Source of the DNA: Fidelibacterota bacterium UBA6531
GTDB lineage: Bacteria; Fidelibacterota; Marinisomatia; Marinisomatales; TCS55
DNA: 16,849 nucleotides
NCBI GenBank assembly: GCA_002436185.1
Contig: DJKX01000044.1
Span: 1,616-18,464 of the forward strand
Reading direction: 5' to 3'
The first letter of the stretch is position 1; every line of letters begins with the position of its first letter. Shown here piece by piece: positions 6,412-13,784 of this stretch. Below the pieces are notes generated by a model. That model worked only from the letters and a program-made list of their open reading frames with translations, did no database searches and was not told the DNA's origin. The position numbers and the translations under genes are program-made.

Positions 6412-7584
6412 ATGATGATGTTTAAATCCTTCACTAACTATTTTGTCCCCACTTCCAAGGAATCGGCACAAAAATACCGAATAAAAATTGGTGTTTTTCA
6501 AGGATGGATATCCGTTTGTGTAAACAGCATTTTATTCATTTTCAAATTTGTGATTGGACTTATGGTGGGAGCTGTCAGTGTTATCGCAGATGCAGTTCAT
6601 ACCTTGTCTGATGTAGTTTCATCTGGGGTAGTAATCTGGGGTTTCAAGCAAGCTGAAAAACCTGCAGATGTTGAACATCCTTATGGACACGGCCGTGCAG
6701 AATATATTGCCACTTTAATTATTGCAATTCTTTTGGTAGTGGCGGGGATCGAATTCATTCAAGTTGCCATAGATCGTATCCAAAACCCTGAACGTGTAAA
6801 AGTTGAATGGTGGATGGTCATCATCCTTTTGGTGACTATTATATTGAAAGAAATCACAGCAAGATATGCTGAATTCCTTTCGTCTAAAATTGCATCAGGT
6901 ACACTCCATGCTGATGCCTGGCATCACCGTACTGATGCCATCTCGAGTCTTCTTGTTGTGGGAGCAATGATTGCGGGTATTTACGGTTATCCGACGGTAG
7001 ATGGCTGGGCTGGATTAGGTGTGGCATTGTTTTTAATTTATACAGGGTTTGAAATTGCTAAAACTGCTGTGGATGATCTCATAGGAAAACCGCCCACCGG
7101 AGAAGAAGTGGAAAGTATTCGCCAAATAGTAATGAATGTTGATGGTGTTTTGGGTGTGCACGATATTGCGGTTCATAGTTATGGCCATGACAAATTCGTA
7201 AGCGTTCATGTAGAGATTGATGCGAATGAAACAACGGCCGTATCCCATGATATTTCTGAAGAAGTGGAAGATCAACTTGAAAATACCCTGGGCGTAAAGC
7301 CCACAGTTCATATGGATCCGGTGCATCCAAGAGATCCCATGGTGCAGGACATTAATTCTTATTTAGAAGAAACATGGCTGAAGGATGAACGAATCACTGA
7401 CATTCATGATATTCGTGTGGTAAAAACAGAAAATCACAATGTCATTTTATTTGGCATAAATGTTAAAGTGGGAATGATACAAAGTCAAATTGTAGGCTGT
7501 TGTAAATCTCTAGAAGAGGATCTAAAACAAAAATATAGCGGTTTTAACATTAATATTAAAGTGTCACCGCTACATCGATATTGA
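6412..7584 (+). CDS. Cation diffusion facilitator (CDF) transporter, zinc-type, with extended C-terminus
   Basis: This is an inner-membrane metal/H+ antiporter that exports divalent cations from the cytoplasm. There are about six transmembrane segments within residues 30-215. The transport site is HxxxD twice: H63/D67 in TM2 (VHTLSD) and H171/D175 in TM5 (WHHRTD), the pattern usual for Zn2+ rather than Mn2+ members. The loop motif HPYGHGRAE is at 89-97. A first cytoplasmic ferredoxin-like domain (about 230-310) carries GVHDIAVHSYG. It is followed by an additional 75-80 residues resembling a second copy of such a domain (TDIHDIRVVKTENHNVILFG), making the protein about 390 residues against roughly 300 for many CDFs. 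Three consecutive ATGs (6412, 6415, 6418) are possible starts; none has a clear preference. The TGA stop directly abuts the coaX stop of the opposing operon, with no spacer. Confidence 0.9.
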   Translation: MMMFKSFTNYFVPTSKESAQKYRIKIGVFQGWISVCVNSILFIFKFVIGLMVGAVSVIADAVHTLSDVVSSGVVIWGFKQAEKPADVEHPYGHGRAEYIATLIIAILLVVAGIEFIQVAIDRIQNPERVKVEWWMVIILLVTIILKEITARYAEFLSSKIASGTLHADAWHHRTDAISSLLVVGAMIAGIYGYPTVDGWAGLGVALFLIYTGFEIAKTAVDDLIGKPPTGEEVESIRQIVMNVDGVLGVHDIAVHSYGHDKFVSVHVEIDANETTAVSHDISEEVEDQLENTLGVKPTVHMDPVHPRDPMVQDINSYLEETWLKDERITDIHDIRVVKTENHNVILFGINVKVGMIQSQIVGCCKSLEEDLKQKYSGFNINIKVSPLHRY

Positions 7585-8352
7585 TCATTTCAGATCTTTA
7601 AATATATGAAATAAACCCTTTAGAGTCAGGTCATCATCAAAGGTGATTTTTGTTTTGGCGATGCCACCAATTACTTTCCCTAATCCGCCGGTAATAATCA
7701 CAGGAATATCATTCCATCCTTTTTCAGCTTTGATTCGTTTGATCATTCCATCGACTTGATCGGCGGCTCCAAACAAAATACCGCTTTCCAGATTAGTTCG
7801 CGTATCTTTTCCAATAGCAGATTCTGGAATTTCAAAATCTATACGGTGAAGTAATGCTGCGTTTTGGAGTAAATGTGTAGCACTGGTTTCAATTCCGGGA
7901 GCGATGGCGCCGCCGATAAAATTTCCGTTTTCGTCAATAACATCATACGTTGTTGCTGTACCGAAATCCACCACGACAGCTGGTTTACCATATAGTTTTC
8001 CTGCAGCATACACATTCGCAATGCGGTCAGGGCCAACTTCTTCCGGTGAAGAAACATCCAGTTTTATTCCAAGATTCTTTGAGCCATTTACCTCAAATGG
8101 GACGATGTCTAAATAATGATTACACATTTTTTTAAACAGAAATGTTTCTTTTGGCACAACACTGCAAATGACAATTTCGTTAATTTCGTCAAGATCGCGG
8201 TCAGCATCTTGGGCTAATAATTTTATAGCGACCCAACATTCATCAATCGTCCGTGTTGAGTCCGTCGTCAACCTCCAACTTTCAATTATCTTATCATCTT
8301 TGATCAGTCCAAGGACAACATTTGTATTACCGATATCGATTGCTAAAATCAT
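7585..8352 (-). CDS. coaX: Type III pantothenate kinase
   Basis: It phosphorylates pantothenate in the first step of coenzyme A synthesis. Of the ASKHA fold, it has phosphate loop DIGNTN at 6-11, GPDRIAN at 107-113 (D109 being the family's catalytic Asp), DFGTATTYDVID at 129-140 and ITGGLG near the C-terminus. The 255-residue length is typical of CoaX. It is the last gene of the minus-strand operon. Its ATG overlaps the biotin-ligase stop by 4 nt (ATGA), indicating translational coupling, and birA-coaX adjacency is common in bacteria. The 3' end abuts the CDF gene's stop with no intergenic DNA, so termination of either transcript must occur inside the other gene. Confidence 0.95.
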   Translation of the reverse strand: MILAIDIGNTNVVLGLIKDDKIIESWRLTTDSTRTIDECWVAIKLLAQDADRDLDEINEIVICSVVPKETFLFKKMCNHYLDIVPFEVNGSKNLGIKLDVSSPEEVGPDRIANVYAAGKLYGKPAVVVDFGTATTYDVIDENGNFIGGAIAPGIETSATHLLQNAALLHRIDFEIPESAIGKDTRTNLESGILFGAADQVDGMIKRIKAEKGWNDIPVIITGGLGKVIGGIAKTKITFDDDLTLKGLFHIFKDLK

Positions 8353-9125
8353 GATTGAATTAAATGCATATCTCCACTTGAAAATATTTTTTCATTTCCA
8401 TTTGTTTTTACAATTGCTGCCCCGTCTGTATTTAATCCCATGAATTTACCTGATAGTGATTTATTTTCTACTTCAAACTTAACTGTCTTATTCACATGAT
8501 TACAATATTCAGTCCATAATGCCATTAATTGGGATGGATCTTTATTTTTGTTTAATTCAACATATAAGGGTTCAATATGATTCATTATTTTCGCCAATAC
8601 CAATTCTCGTTGTATGGATGAGGATTTTTCCATAAAAAATGATGTTGCCCTCAATTCATCAGGTAATTCATTTTCTTTTTCATTGATATTTAGACCCATA
8701 CCAATAACCACCCATTCATGGACTTTGCCCTGCACACGGCTTTCGCAAAGAATTCCCCCAAGTTTTTTGTTATTTACCATAATGTCATTCGGCCATTTTA
8801 ATTTTACGTCCAGACCTAATTCTGCAAATGCCTTTACAATGGCAACGCCCGTTAATAATGGGAAAAATCCAGCCAAACGACTGTCTATTCCCGGTTTAAT
8901 TATGAGTGAAGCGGTTAAACTTTTTCCCTGAACTGATATCCAGGACCGACCAGCCCGACCTTTACCATCAGTCTGTTTATCTGTAATAACAATTGTTCCT
9001 TCGACCGTACCATCATCGATCAATTTCCACGCATCTTCGTTTGTGGATTCCGTCCATGAATAATGTTCGATATTTTTACCTAAAACAGTCGTCGTGAGAT
9101 TTGTTTGGATAAGATTGATAAACAC
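8349..9125 (-). CDS. birA: Biotin--[acetyl-CoA carboxylase] ligase (biotin-protein ligase, class I)
   Basis: It activates biotin as biotinyl-AMP and attaches it to a lysine of carboxylase biotin carriers such as acetyl-CoA or propionyl-CoA carboxylase. Visible marks are TESTNEDA near residue 26, GKGRAGRSW (the biotinyl-AMP loop, normally GRGRxGR), KWPNDI and KLGGIL. The small C-terminal SH3-like domain follows LWTEYCNHVNKTV. At 258 residues it lacks the N-terminal winged-helix domain of E. coli BirA, so it is not expected to act as a DNA-binding repressor. The start is GTG at 9125, 2 nt after the PAP2-like gene's stop; no ATG is available before the conserved core. Neighbouring methylmalonyl-CoA mutase suggests, by inference, a link with biotin-dependent propionyl-CoA carboxylation. 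Confidence 0.93.
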   Translation of the reverse strand: MFINLIQTNLTTTVLGKNIEHYSWTESTNEDAWKLIDDGTVEGTIVITDKQTDGKGRAGRSWISVQGKSLTASLIIKPGIDSRLAGFFPLLTGVAIVKAFAELGLDVKLKWPNDIMVNNKKLGGILCESRVQGKVHEWVVIGMGLNINEKENELPDELRATSFFMEKSSSIQRELVLAKIMNHIEPLYVELNKNKDPSQLMALWTEYCNHVNKTVKFEVENKSLSGKFMGLNTDGAAIVKTNGNEKIFSSGDMHLIQS

Positions 9126-9127
9126 TT

Positions 9128-9712
9128 TTACACAAAAAATAATTGCAGTTGAAAATAGGTGAGAATTAACCCACTAATAGAACCTGCAAAAACCTGTAAT
9201 ACTGTATGTGCTTTCAAAATAACTCTTGAATAGCTGACAGCTAACAGAATGAAAAATGCAGGAATAGGAAACTGAAATCCGGCAATCCACAATGCAGCGA
9301 TAGGTCCGCTCACACCCATGGCGTGAATAGATATTTTCCAGTAGCGAGTAATCAAAATGGTAAAAATTGTATTCGTCATATAACAAAACATGAGTCCTCG
9401 AACCAACGAATTAGCATTCATATATGTCAGTATCAGAAATGCGATTCCCGAATACAATATTCCCAACATGAGAGGAAAAATACGTTGTTCTTTTTGGGAT
9501 GCATCCAAATCGGAAATTTTCCCCATTCTCTTCAAAACTAACACAGTAGAAATGGGAATAAAGTTGGAGAAGATGAAACATACCAAAAGTATATTTATGG
9601 CGTTTGCTGCAATGGGTTCACTGCCAAATAGAAGTAAATAAAATACAGCAAGCGATATAAGCATGGGATGGAATATGAAAGAGATTATGGAGGAAACCAG
9701 GCGGGAATTCAT
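9128..9712 (-). CDS. PAP2-like integral membrane protein with degenerate active site
   Basis: A 194-residue protein made almost entirely of transmembrane segments (about six). Its C-terminal half recalls the PAP2 acid-phosphatase fold: KISIHAMG (126-133) stands where PSGH motif 2 should be, and SRVILKAHTVLQVFAG (162-177) matches SRx5HxxxD except that the Asp is Gln (Q173). The KxxxxxxRP motif 1 is not seen. It may therefore be a divergent family of lipid or isoprenoid phosphatases, or a non-catalytic homologue. A conserved-looking cytoplasmic loop, DLDASQKEQRIFP, lies at 68-80. ATG 9712 is preferred over the longer frame starting at 9781, because the additional 23 residues would overlap and mirror the mutase 3' end. 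The gene sits 13 nt after the mutase stop and 2 nt before birA, so it is in the operon. Confidence 0.7.
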   Translation of the reverse strand: MNSRLVSSIISFIFHPMLISLAVFYLLLFGSEPIAANAINILLVCFIFSNFIPISTVLVLKRMGKISDLDASQKEQRIFPLMLGILYSGIAFLILTYMNANSLVRGLMFCYMTNTIFTILITRYWKISIHAMGVSGPIAALWIAGFQFPIPAFFILLAVSYSRVILKAHTVLQVFAGSISGLILTYFQLQLFFV

Positions 9713-9725
9713 GTAAAAAGATTTG

Positions 9726-11222
9726 CTAAAAGTTGGGACGGTATTCGCCGAATACTTTACGTAGAGAATCGGAAATTTCACCTAATGTGCAATCATGCCT
9801 AACGCACTCGATGATAGTAGGTATGATATTTTCAGTATTGGAAGCGACGGATTCAAGTTCGCTCAATCTATTTTGAACATGATCATTATTCCGTTTTGCT
9901 TTGAAATTAACCACGTGCTTTATCTGGTTATCCACAGCTTTGGGATCGATAGCCAGTAGATCAGATTCATTTTTTTCATCGCTGGAAAATTTATTTACAC
10001 CTACAATTATTTGATCACCAGAATCCACTTTAGATTGATACTCATAGGCACTTCGAGCAATTTCACTCTGCACCCAGCCTTTTTCAATTGCATCTACGGC
10101 GCCACCCATTTCATCAATTTCAGCTATGATGTCTTTCGCTTCTGCTTCCAACTGATCTGTTAATGATTCAACAACATAACTCCCTCCAAAAGGATCGGGA
10201 TGATCAGCAATACCTGATTCATGAGCGATAACTTGTTGAGTGCGAAGAGCCAGTTTAACTGCATTATCTGATGGCAAAGCCAGCGCTTCATCCCGTGAAT
10301 TCGTATGGAGGGATTGTGTTCCGCCTAATACAGCTGACATAGCTTGGATGGTTGTGCGAACAACATTATTATCAATTTGTTGAGCCGCAAGAGTTGAACC
10401 ACCCGTTTGAGTATGAAAGCGGCACATCATGGCTTTTTCTTCCGTTGTACCAAAACGGTCTTCCATAATATGTGCCCACATGCGCCGAGCTGCACGAAAT
10501 TTGGCCACTTCGGTTAAGAAATCATTATGAGAATTAAAAAAGAAAGAAAGACGTTTACCAAAACGATTCACATCCAATCCTTTATCAATGGCAGCTTGGA
10601 CATAAGCAATTCCATCCGCTAATGTAAATGCCAGTTCTTGCGCGGCGGTTGAGCCAGCTTCACGAATGTGATATCCGGAAATCGAAATCGTATTCCAGTT
10701 TGGCACATGATCAGAACAAAATTCAAAAATATCCGTTACAATCCGCATGGAAGGTTCAGGTGGATAGATGTAGGTACCCCTAGCAATATATTCTTTTAGT
10801 ATATCGTTCTGAATTGTACCTTTCAATTTTTGGACAGAAACTCCCTGTTTTTCTGCTGTAACAATATAGAATGCCAAAAGAATAGCAGCAGTGGCATTGA
10901 TTGTCATGGATGTGGAAACAGACTCCAATGGAATATCCTTGAATAATCTAACCATATCTTCAGATGTAGAAATGGGGACTCCTACTTTGCCTACTTCGCC
11001 ATCCGCTAAAACATGGTCTGAATCATACCCAATTTGCGTAGGTAAATCGAAAGCGACGGATAATCCAGTCACACCTTGATCTAATAGATAGCGATAGCGT
11101 TTATTGGATTCTTCTGCAGTGGTAAAGCCGGCATACTGACGCATGGTCCAAAGACGTTTTTGATACATTTTAGGATAAATGCCGCGGGTAAATGGGAATT
11201 GGCCAGGGATATTTTTGTTCAA
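9726..11222 (-). CDS. Methylmalonyl-CoA mutase, large (catalytic) subunit without B12 domain
   Basis: It interconverts (R)-methylmalonyl-CoA and succinyl-CoA by adenosylcobalamin radical chemistry. The 498 residues form only the TIM-barrel catalytic part and end at GEISDSLRKVFGEY, so cobalamin must bind a separate small subunit encoded elsewhere. By my alignment with Propionibacterium MutB, Y30, R148, Y184 and H185 correspond to Y89, R207, Y243 and H244. The Arg (in IARGTYIYPPEPSMR) is the residue that is Gln in isobutyryl-CoA mutases, supporting methylmalonyl-CoA specificity. About 59 N-terminal residues of MutB, and several tens present in most split-type subunits, are absent: the frame opens at TTG 11222 just before FPFTRG, with an in-frame stop a few codons upstream. 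GGGGA lies 5 nt before this TTG. The start overlaps the J-domain gene's stop by 4 nt (TTGA). Confidence 0.93.
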   Translation of the reverse strand: MNKNIPGQFPFTRGIYPKMYQKRLWTMRQYAGFTTAEESNKRYRYLLDQGVTGLSVAFDLPTQIGYDSDHVLADGEVGKVGVPISTSEDMVRLFKDIPLESVSTSMTINATAAILLAFYIVTAEKQGVSVQKLKGTIQNDILKEYIARGTYIYPPEPSMRIVTDIFEFCSDHVPNWNTISISGYHIREAGSTAAQELAFTLADGIAYVQAAIDKGLDVNRFGKRLSFFFNSHNDFLTEVAKFRAARRMWAHIMEDRFGTTEEKAMMCRFHTQTGGSTLAAQQIDNNVVRTTIQAMSAVLGGTQSLHTNSRDEALALPSDNAVKLALRTQQVIAHESGIADHPDPFGGSYVVESLTDQLEAEAKDIIAEIDEMGGAVDAIEKGWVQSEIARSAYEYQSKVDSGDQIIVGVNKFSSDEKNESDLLAIDPKAVDNQIKHVVNFKAKRNNDHVQNRLSELESVASNTENIIPTIIECVRHDCTLGEISDSLRKVFGEYRPNF

Positions 11223-11950
11223 GACATTCCCCGTTGTTTTTTAATAGATTGATATGAATCGTTGACAGCTTTGAATTTTTCTTCAGCCAAATGTTTTAAA
11301 TCTTCACCTAAATGAGAAACTTTATCCGGATGATATTTTGATGCCATTTTCCTATATGCTTTTTTTACTTCGCTATCTGTGGCAGAATTTTCTATTTCAA
11401 GAACTTTGTAAGCAGAATGTGTATCTTTAACAAACATGGCTTTAATTGAATCAAAGTCATGTTCATTAATATTCAAATAGCGAGCAATGGTATGAATAAT
11501 GCTTATTTCATCAGGATGAACGTGACCATCGGCTTGAGACAAGCCGAATAAAACATGAATCAGTTCCAATCGACTGGGATGATCCATGGATCGCTGAATT
11601 TGCCGACACACATCACGAATGGGATAATCTTGTTTTATGATATCCTTGAACAGGGTCATATATTCCTGCGTGTTTTGATGACTGAATTGCTGGCGAAGGA
11701 ATTGCTTGACGTAATCCAATTCTGATTTTAGCAATTGCTTGTCCGCTTTCATAACGACACCTAAAAGCACCAAAAGAGAGACCATGAAATCTCCCGGTTT
11801 TGTATTAGGATAATTTTGTGTCGCCGAACCAAATGTTCTTTGGCCAGAATAGTCGCCAGAAGAAGCGAGATAGTACCCGATTATTGCGCCAATCGGCCCG
11901 GCCAAAGCCCAGCCCAAGCCGCCAAACAGAATTTTTTTACTTACACTCAT
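11219..11950 (-). CDS. TerB/J-domain protein (DjlA-like co-chaperone)
   Basis: The 243-residue product has three parts. A Gly-rich hydrophobic N-terminal segment (7-28) is a likely membrane anchor or hairpin. A TerB/DjlA-type helical region spans about 53-172, with DGHVHPDE recalling the acidic TerB motif. A C-terminal J domain (about 178-240) has the HPD tripeptide at 207-209, needed to stimulate Hsp70 (DnaK) ATPase. This order matches DjlA proteins, membrane-attached DnaK partners. It is the first gene of the five-gene minus-strand operon and overlaps the mutase start by 4 nt. That order may matter for assembly or repair of the mutase, but this is inference. ATG 11950 is preceded only by a weak GGGA. 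It is divergent from a DUF6913-like gene across about 70 bp. Confidence 0.87.
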   Translation of the reverse strand: MSVSKKILFGGLGWALAGPIGAIIGYYLASSGDYSGQRTFGSATQNYPNTKPGDFMVSLLVLLGVVMKADKQLLKSELDYVKQFLRQQFSHQNTQEYMTLFKDIIKQDYPIRDVCRQIQRSMDHPSRLELIHVLFGLSQADGHVHPDEISIIHTIARYLNINEHDFDSIKAMFVKDTHSAYKVLEIENSATDSEVKKAYRKMASKYHPDKVSHLGEDLKHLAEEKFKAVNDSYQSIKKQRGMS

Positions 11951-11982
11951 TATTTTCCCGGATTATTAGAAAGGCGAAACTA

Positions 11983-12000
11983 CACAGATTCTTTTCTGTG
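11983..12000. promoter_or_regulatory. Perfect inverted repeat in the divergent spacer (possible operator)
   Basis: CACAGA and TCTGTG flank a 6-nt TTCTTT centre, in the 69-bp gap between the DjlA-like gene and the DUF6913-like gene. On the plus strand it is followed by A-rich rather than T-rich sequence, so it is not an intrinsic terminator in that direction. A dyad of this spacing could be a dimeric regulator site. No factor can be named. Confidence 0.3.
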
Positions 12001-12019
12001 AAAAAAGTTATATTCCACT

Positions 12020-12568
12020 GTGGATTTACCATTAAAAACTCGTATGGCCTTGTGGTTGAATCGCACCCGGGAAAAATCGAATGGTAAAGTTGGTTTAGCT
12101 TTACGGAAAGAACGCTACCCAATATCAAATCTTTTAGTCCTATTACCAAAAAATCCGGAACATTCCCGTTTGGCACGCATCTTTATACAATCCTTGCAAA
12201 ATGCCATTGGACCGGAAGGTAGAATACTCGTGAGATATGTTGCTATGAGAAGAAATTTGGAATTTGTTGATTCATCGATAAATGATCGTCTGATTACGTA
12301 CTCAAACGAACATTTAAATCGCTGGGGATTACCTCATAAATCATTCTTGGAAATTGTATTTTCTTCGAAACTGGATGCTGTGATTGATTTGAATCTTGAT
12401 TTTGATGCTGTGTCAGCCACAATTGTTCAACAATCCAAGGCGCCTATGAGGATTGGATTTTATACTGAAGAAAGTGAAAAATATTTTAATATATTGATTG
12501 AGCGAAAAGGTAGTGATTATATTGAAAAAGGATTTAGAAATATCCAGCAATTATTGGGATTAGTATGA
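12020..12568 (+). CDS. DUF6913-like conserved hypothetical protein
   Basis: A 182-residue soluble-looking protein. The middle reads ISNLLVLLPKNPEHSRLARIF and the C-terminal part AVIDLNLDFDAVSATIVQQS followed by APMRIGFYTE. This resembles the Bacteroidetes DUF6913 family, in which a DLN/DLS strand precedes a Ser-Lys-Ala-x-x-x-(V/I)G turn. The overall pattern also recalls half of a GT-B glycosyltransferase (GT9-like), but no catalytic residues can be assigned. The frame opens with GTG at 12020; ATG 12044 is an alternative, and neither has a good Shine-Dalgarno sequence. The stop overlaps the next start by 4 nt (ATGA), so it is translationally coupled to the GlmU-family gene. A role in envelope sugar metabolism is possible but only by association. 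Confidence 0.6.
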   Translation: MDLPLKTRMALWLNRTREKSNGKVGLALRKERYPISNLLVLLPKNPEHSRLARIFIQSLQNAIGPEGRILVRYVAMRRNLEFVDSSINDRLITYSNEHLNRWGLPHKSFLEIVFSSKLDAVIDLNLDFDAVSATIVQQSKAPMRIGFYTEESEKYFNILIERKGSDYIEKGFRNIQQLLGLV

Positions 12569-13761
12569 ATATATATATTTATGAGAATAGCCGTGTTTTA
12601 AACTTGGAACCGATTACATTGACCCGGCCATCGTTTGATATACGATGTGGTGCTTTAACGTGTATTGAGCGTATTAGCTTTTTACTTCCTGATGCAAAAA
12701 TTCATTTGTTTGTTCGTCCTGAATTAGAAGAAGTATCGAAAGAGACCTTTCCCGGACATCATGTAAATCCAACACATGTTGATGAAGGTATTTGGCTATT
12801 AGGTAATGCAATTTGGAGTGCTGAAGATATTGATACCATTAAAAATCAACAATCCACTCTATTTTATGCCAATAATACTCTCATAGGAGCGAATCTTACA
12901 CAGGAAACAGGGCAGAAGTGGTTAAAGTCGGGCGGACCCATTGTAGAAGATATAGTTAGTGATGAGACAAAAAGTGAATTAAGAACTCAAGTGGTAGAAT
13001 ATCTATGGGAAGCCATTGATTTAACCCATCAGCAAATTGAAAAAGATATGCAGTTTTTTGCGGAATTTTCATCTCCTGAAACAGATGCGATTTTGATCAA
13101 TGAAAAAAATATTTTTGCTCATAAATCTGCCATAATTTCTAAAGGAGCTGTTATTAATGCTTCTAATGGGCCGGTGATTATTGCAAATGAAACGAGTGTA
13201 AAACCATTGGCTTATTTGGAAGGTCCATTGTATTTAGGCGAAAAGTGTATTGTTGAACCCATGACACAAATCAAGGGGGGTTGTTCAATTGGACCGGTAT
13301 GTAAATTAGGTGGAGAAATAAACAGTGTTATCATCCAGGGATGGAGCAACAAAGTTCATGATGGTCATTTGGGTGATGCATATCTAGGACAATGGGTAAA
13401 TCTTGGAGCGGGAACCGTTAACAGTAATTTAAAAAATAATTATAGCGATATTGATGTGATGGTTAATGGTACAATGATAAATACAGGTTCAAAACATGTG
13501 GGTTGTTTTATGGGCGACCATGTGAAAACAGCTATTGGAACTCGACTAAATACAGGCACAGTAATTGGTCCGGGAAGTAATATAGCCGTTAAAGGATTTC
13601 CTCCGAAGACCATTCAACCATATTCGTGGTGTGTGGGAGATAAAATCAAACGAAATAAATGGGACGCGTTTATTGAAACTGCAAAAATTGTTGAAAAACG
13701 TAGAGGGTTAAATCTGTCTCCGGCTGAAGAAGAACTACTGTTCAATATTTTTGAAATTTGA
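12565..13761 (+). CDS. GlmU-family sugar nucleotidyltransferase / acyltransferase (left-handed beta-helix)
   Basis: The 398-residue protein has the hallmarks of the Bacteroidetes-type GlmU family. The N-terminus reads LNLEPITLTRPSFDIRCGAL (12-31), replacing the LAAGxGTRM loop of classical nucleotidyltransferases. From about 180 to 345 it has hexapeptide-type left-handed beta-helix repeats, including WVNLGAGTVNSNLKNNY (277-293) and CFMGDHVKTAIGTRLNTG (314-331). The C-terminal domain of classical GlmU acetylates glucosamine-1-phosphate; the N-terminal one makes UDP-GlcNAc. By family this protein would supply UDP-GlcNAc or a related sugar for peptidoglycan or lipid A, but the exact sugar is not determined. 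It overlaps the upstream DUF6913-like gene (ATGA) and is followed after 23 nt by a GMC flavoprotein gene. Confidence 0.85.
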   Translation: MNIYIYENSRVLNLEPITLTRPSFDIRCGALTCIERISFLLPDAKIHLFVRPELEEVSKETFPGHHVNPTHVDEGIWLLGNAIWSAEDIDTIKNQQSTLFYANNTLIGANLTQETGQKWLKSGGPIVEDIVSDETKSELRTQVVEYLWEAIDLTHQQIEKDMQFFAEFSSPETDAILINEKNIFAHKSAIISKGAVINASNGPVIIANETSVKPLAYLEGPLYLGEKCIVEPMTQIKGGCSIGPVCKLGGEINSVIIQGWSNKVHDGHLGDAYLGQWVNLGAGTVNSNLKNNYSDIDVMVNGTMINTGSKHVGCFMGDHVKTAIGTRLNTGTVIGPGSNIAVKGFPPKTIQPYSWCVGDKIKRNKWDAFIETAKIVEKRRGLNLSPAEEELLFNIFEI

Positions 13762-13784
13762 TATTTCATAATCTTTTTTAAAAA

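Noticed and set aside
6306..6425. 39-codon ORF before the CDF gene
   Set aside because: No recognised family and no clear ribosome site; noted only as part of the decayed spacer.
7585..7615. ATTTCA/TGAAAT inverted repeat at the end of coaX as a bidirectional terminator
   Set aside because: An AT-only short stem with a 14-nt loop; too weak to call.
9713..9781. 23-residue N-terminal extension of the PAP2-like protein
   Set aside because: It lies mostly inside the mutase 3' end and looks like an out-of-frame reading of it; the inner ATG at 9712 fits the membrane protein.
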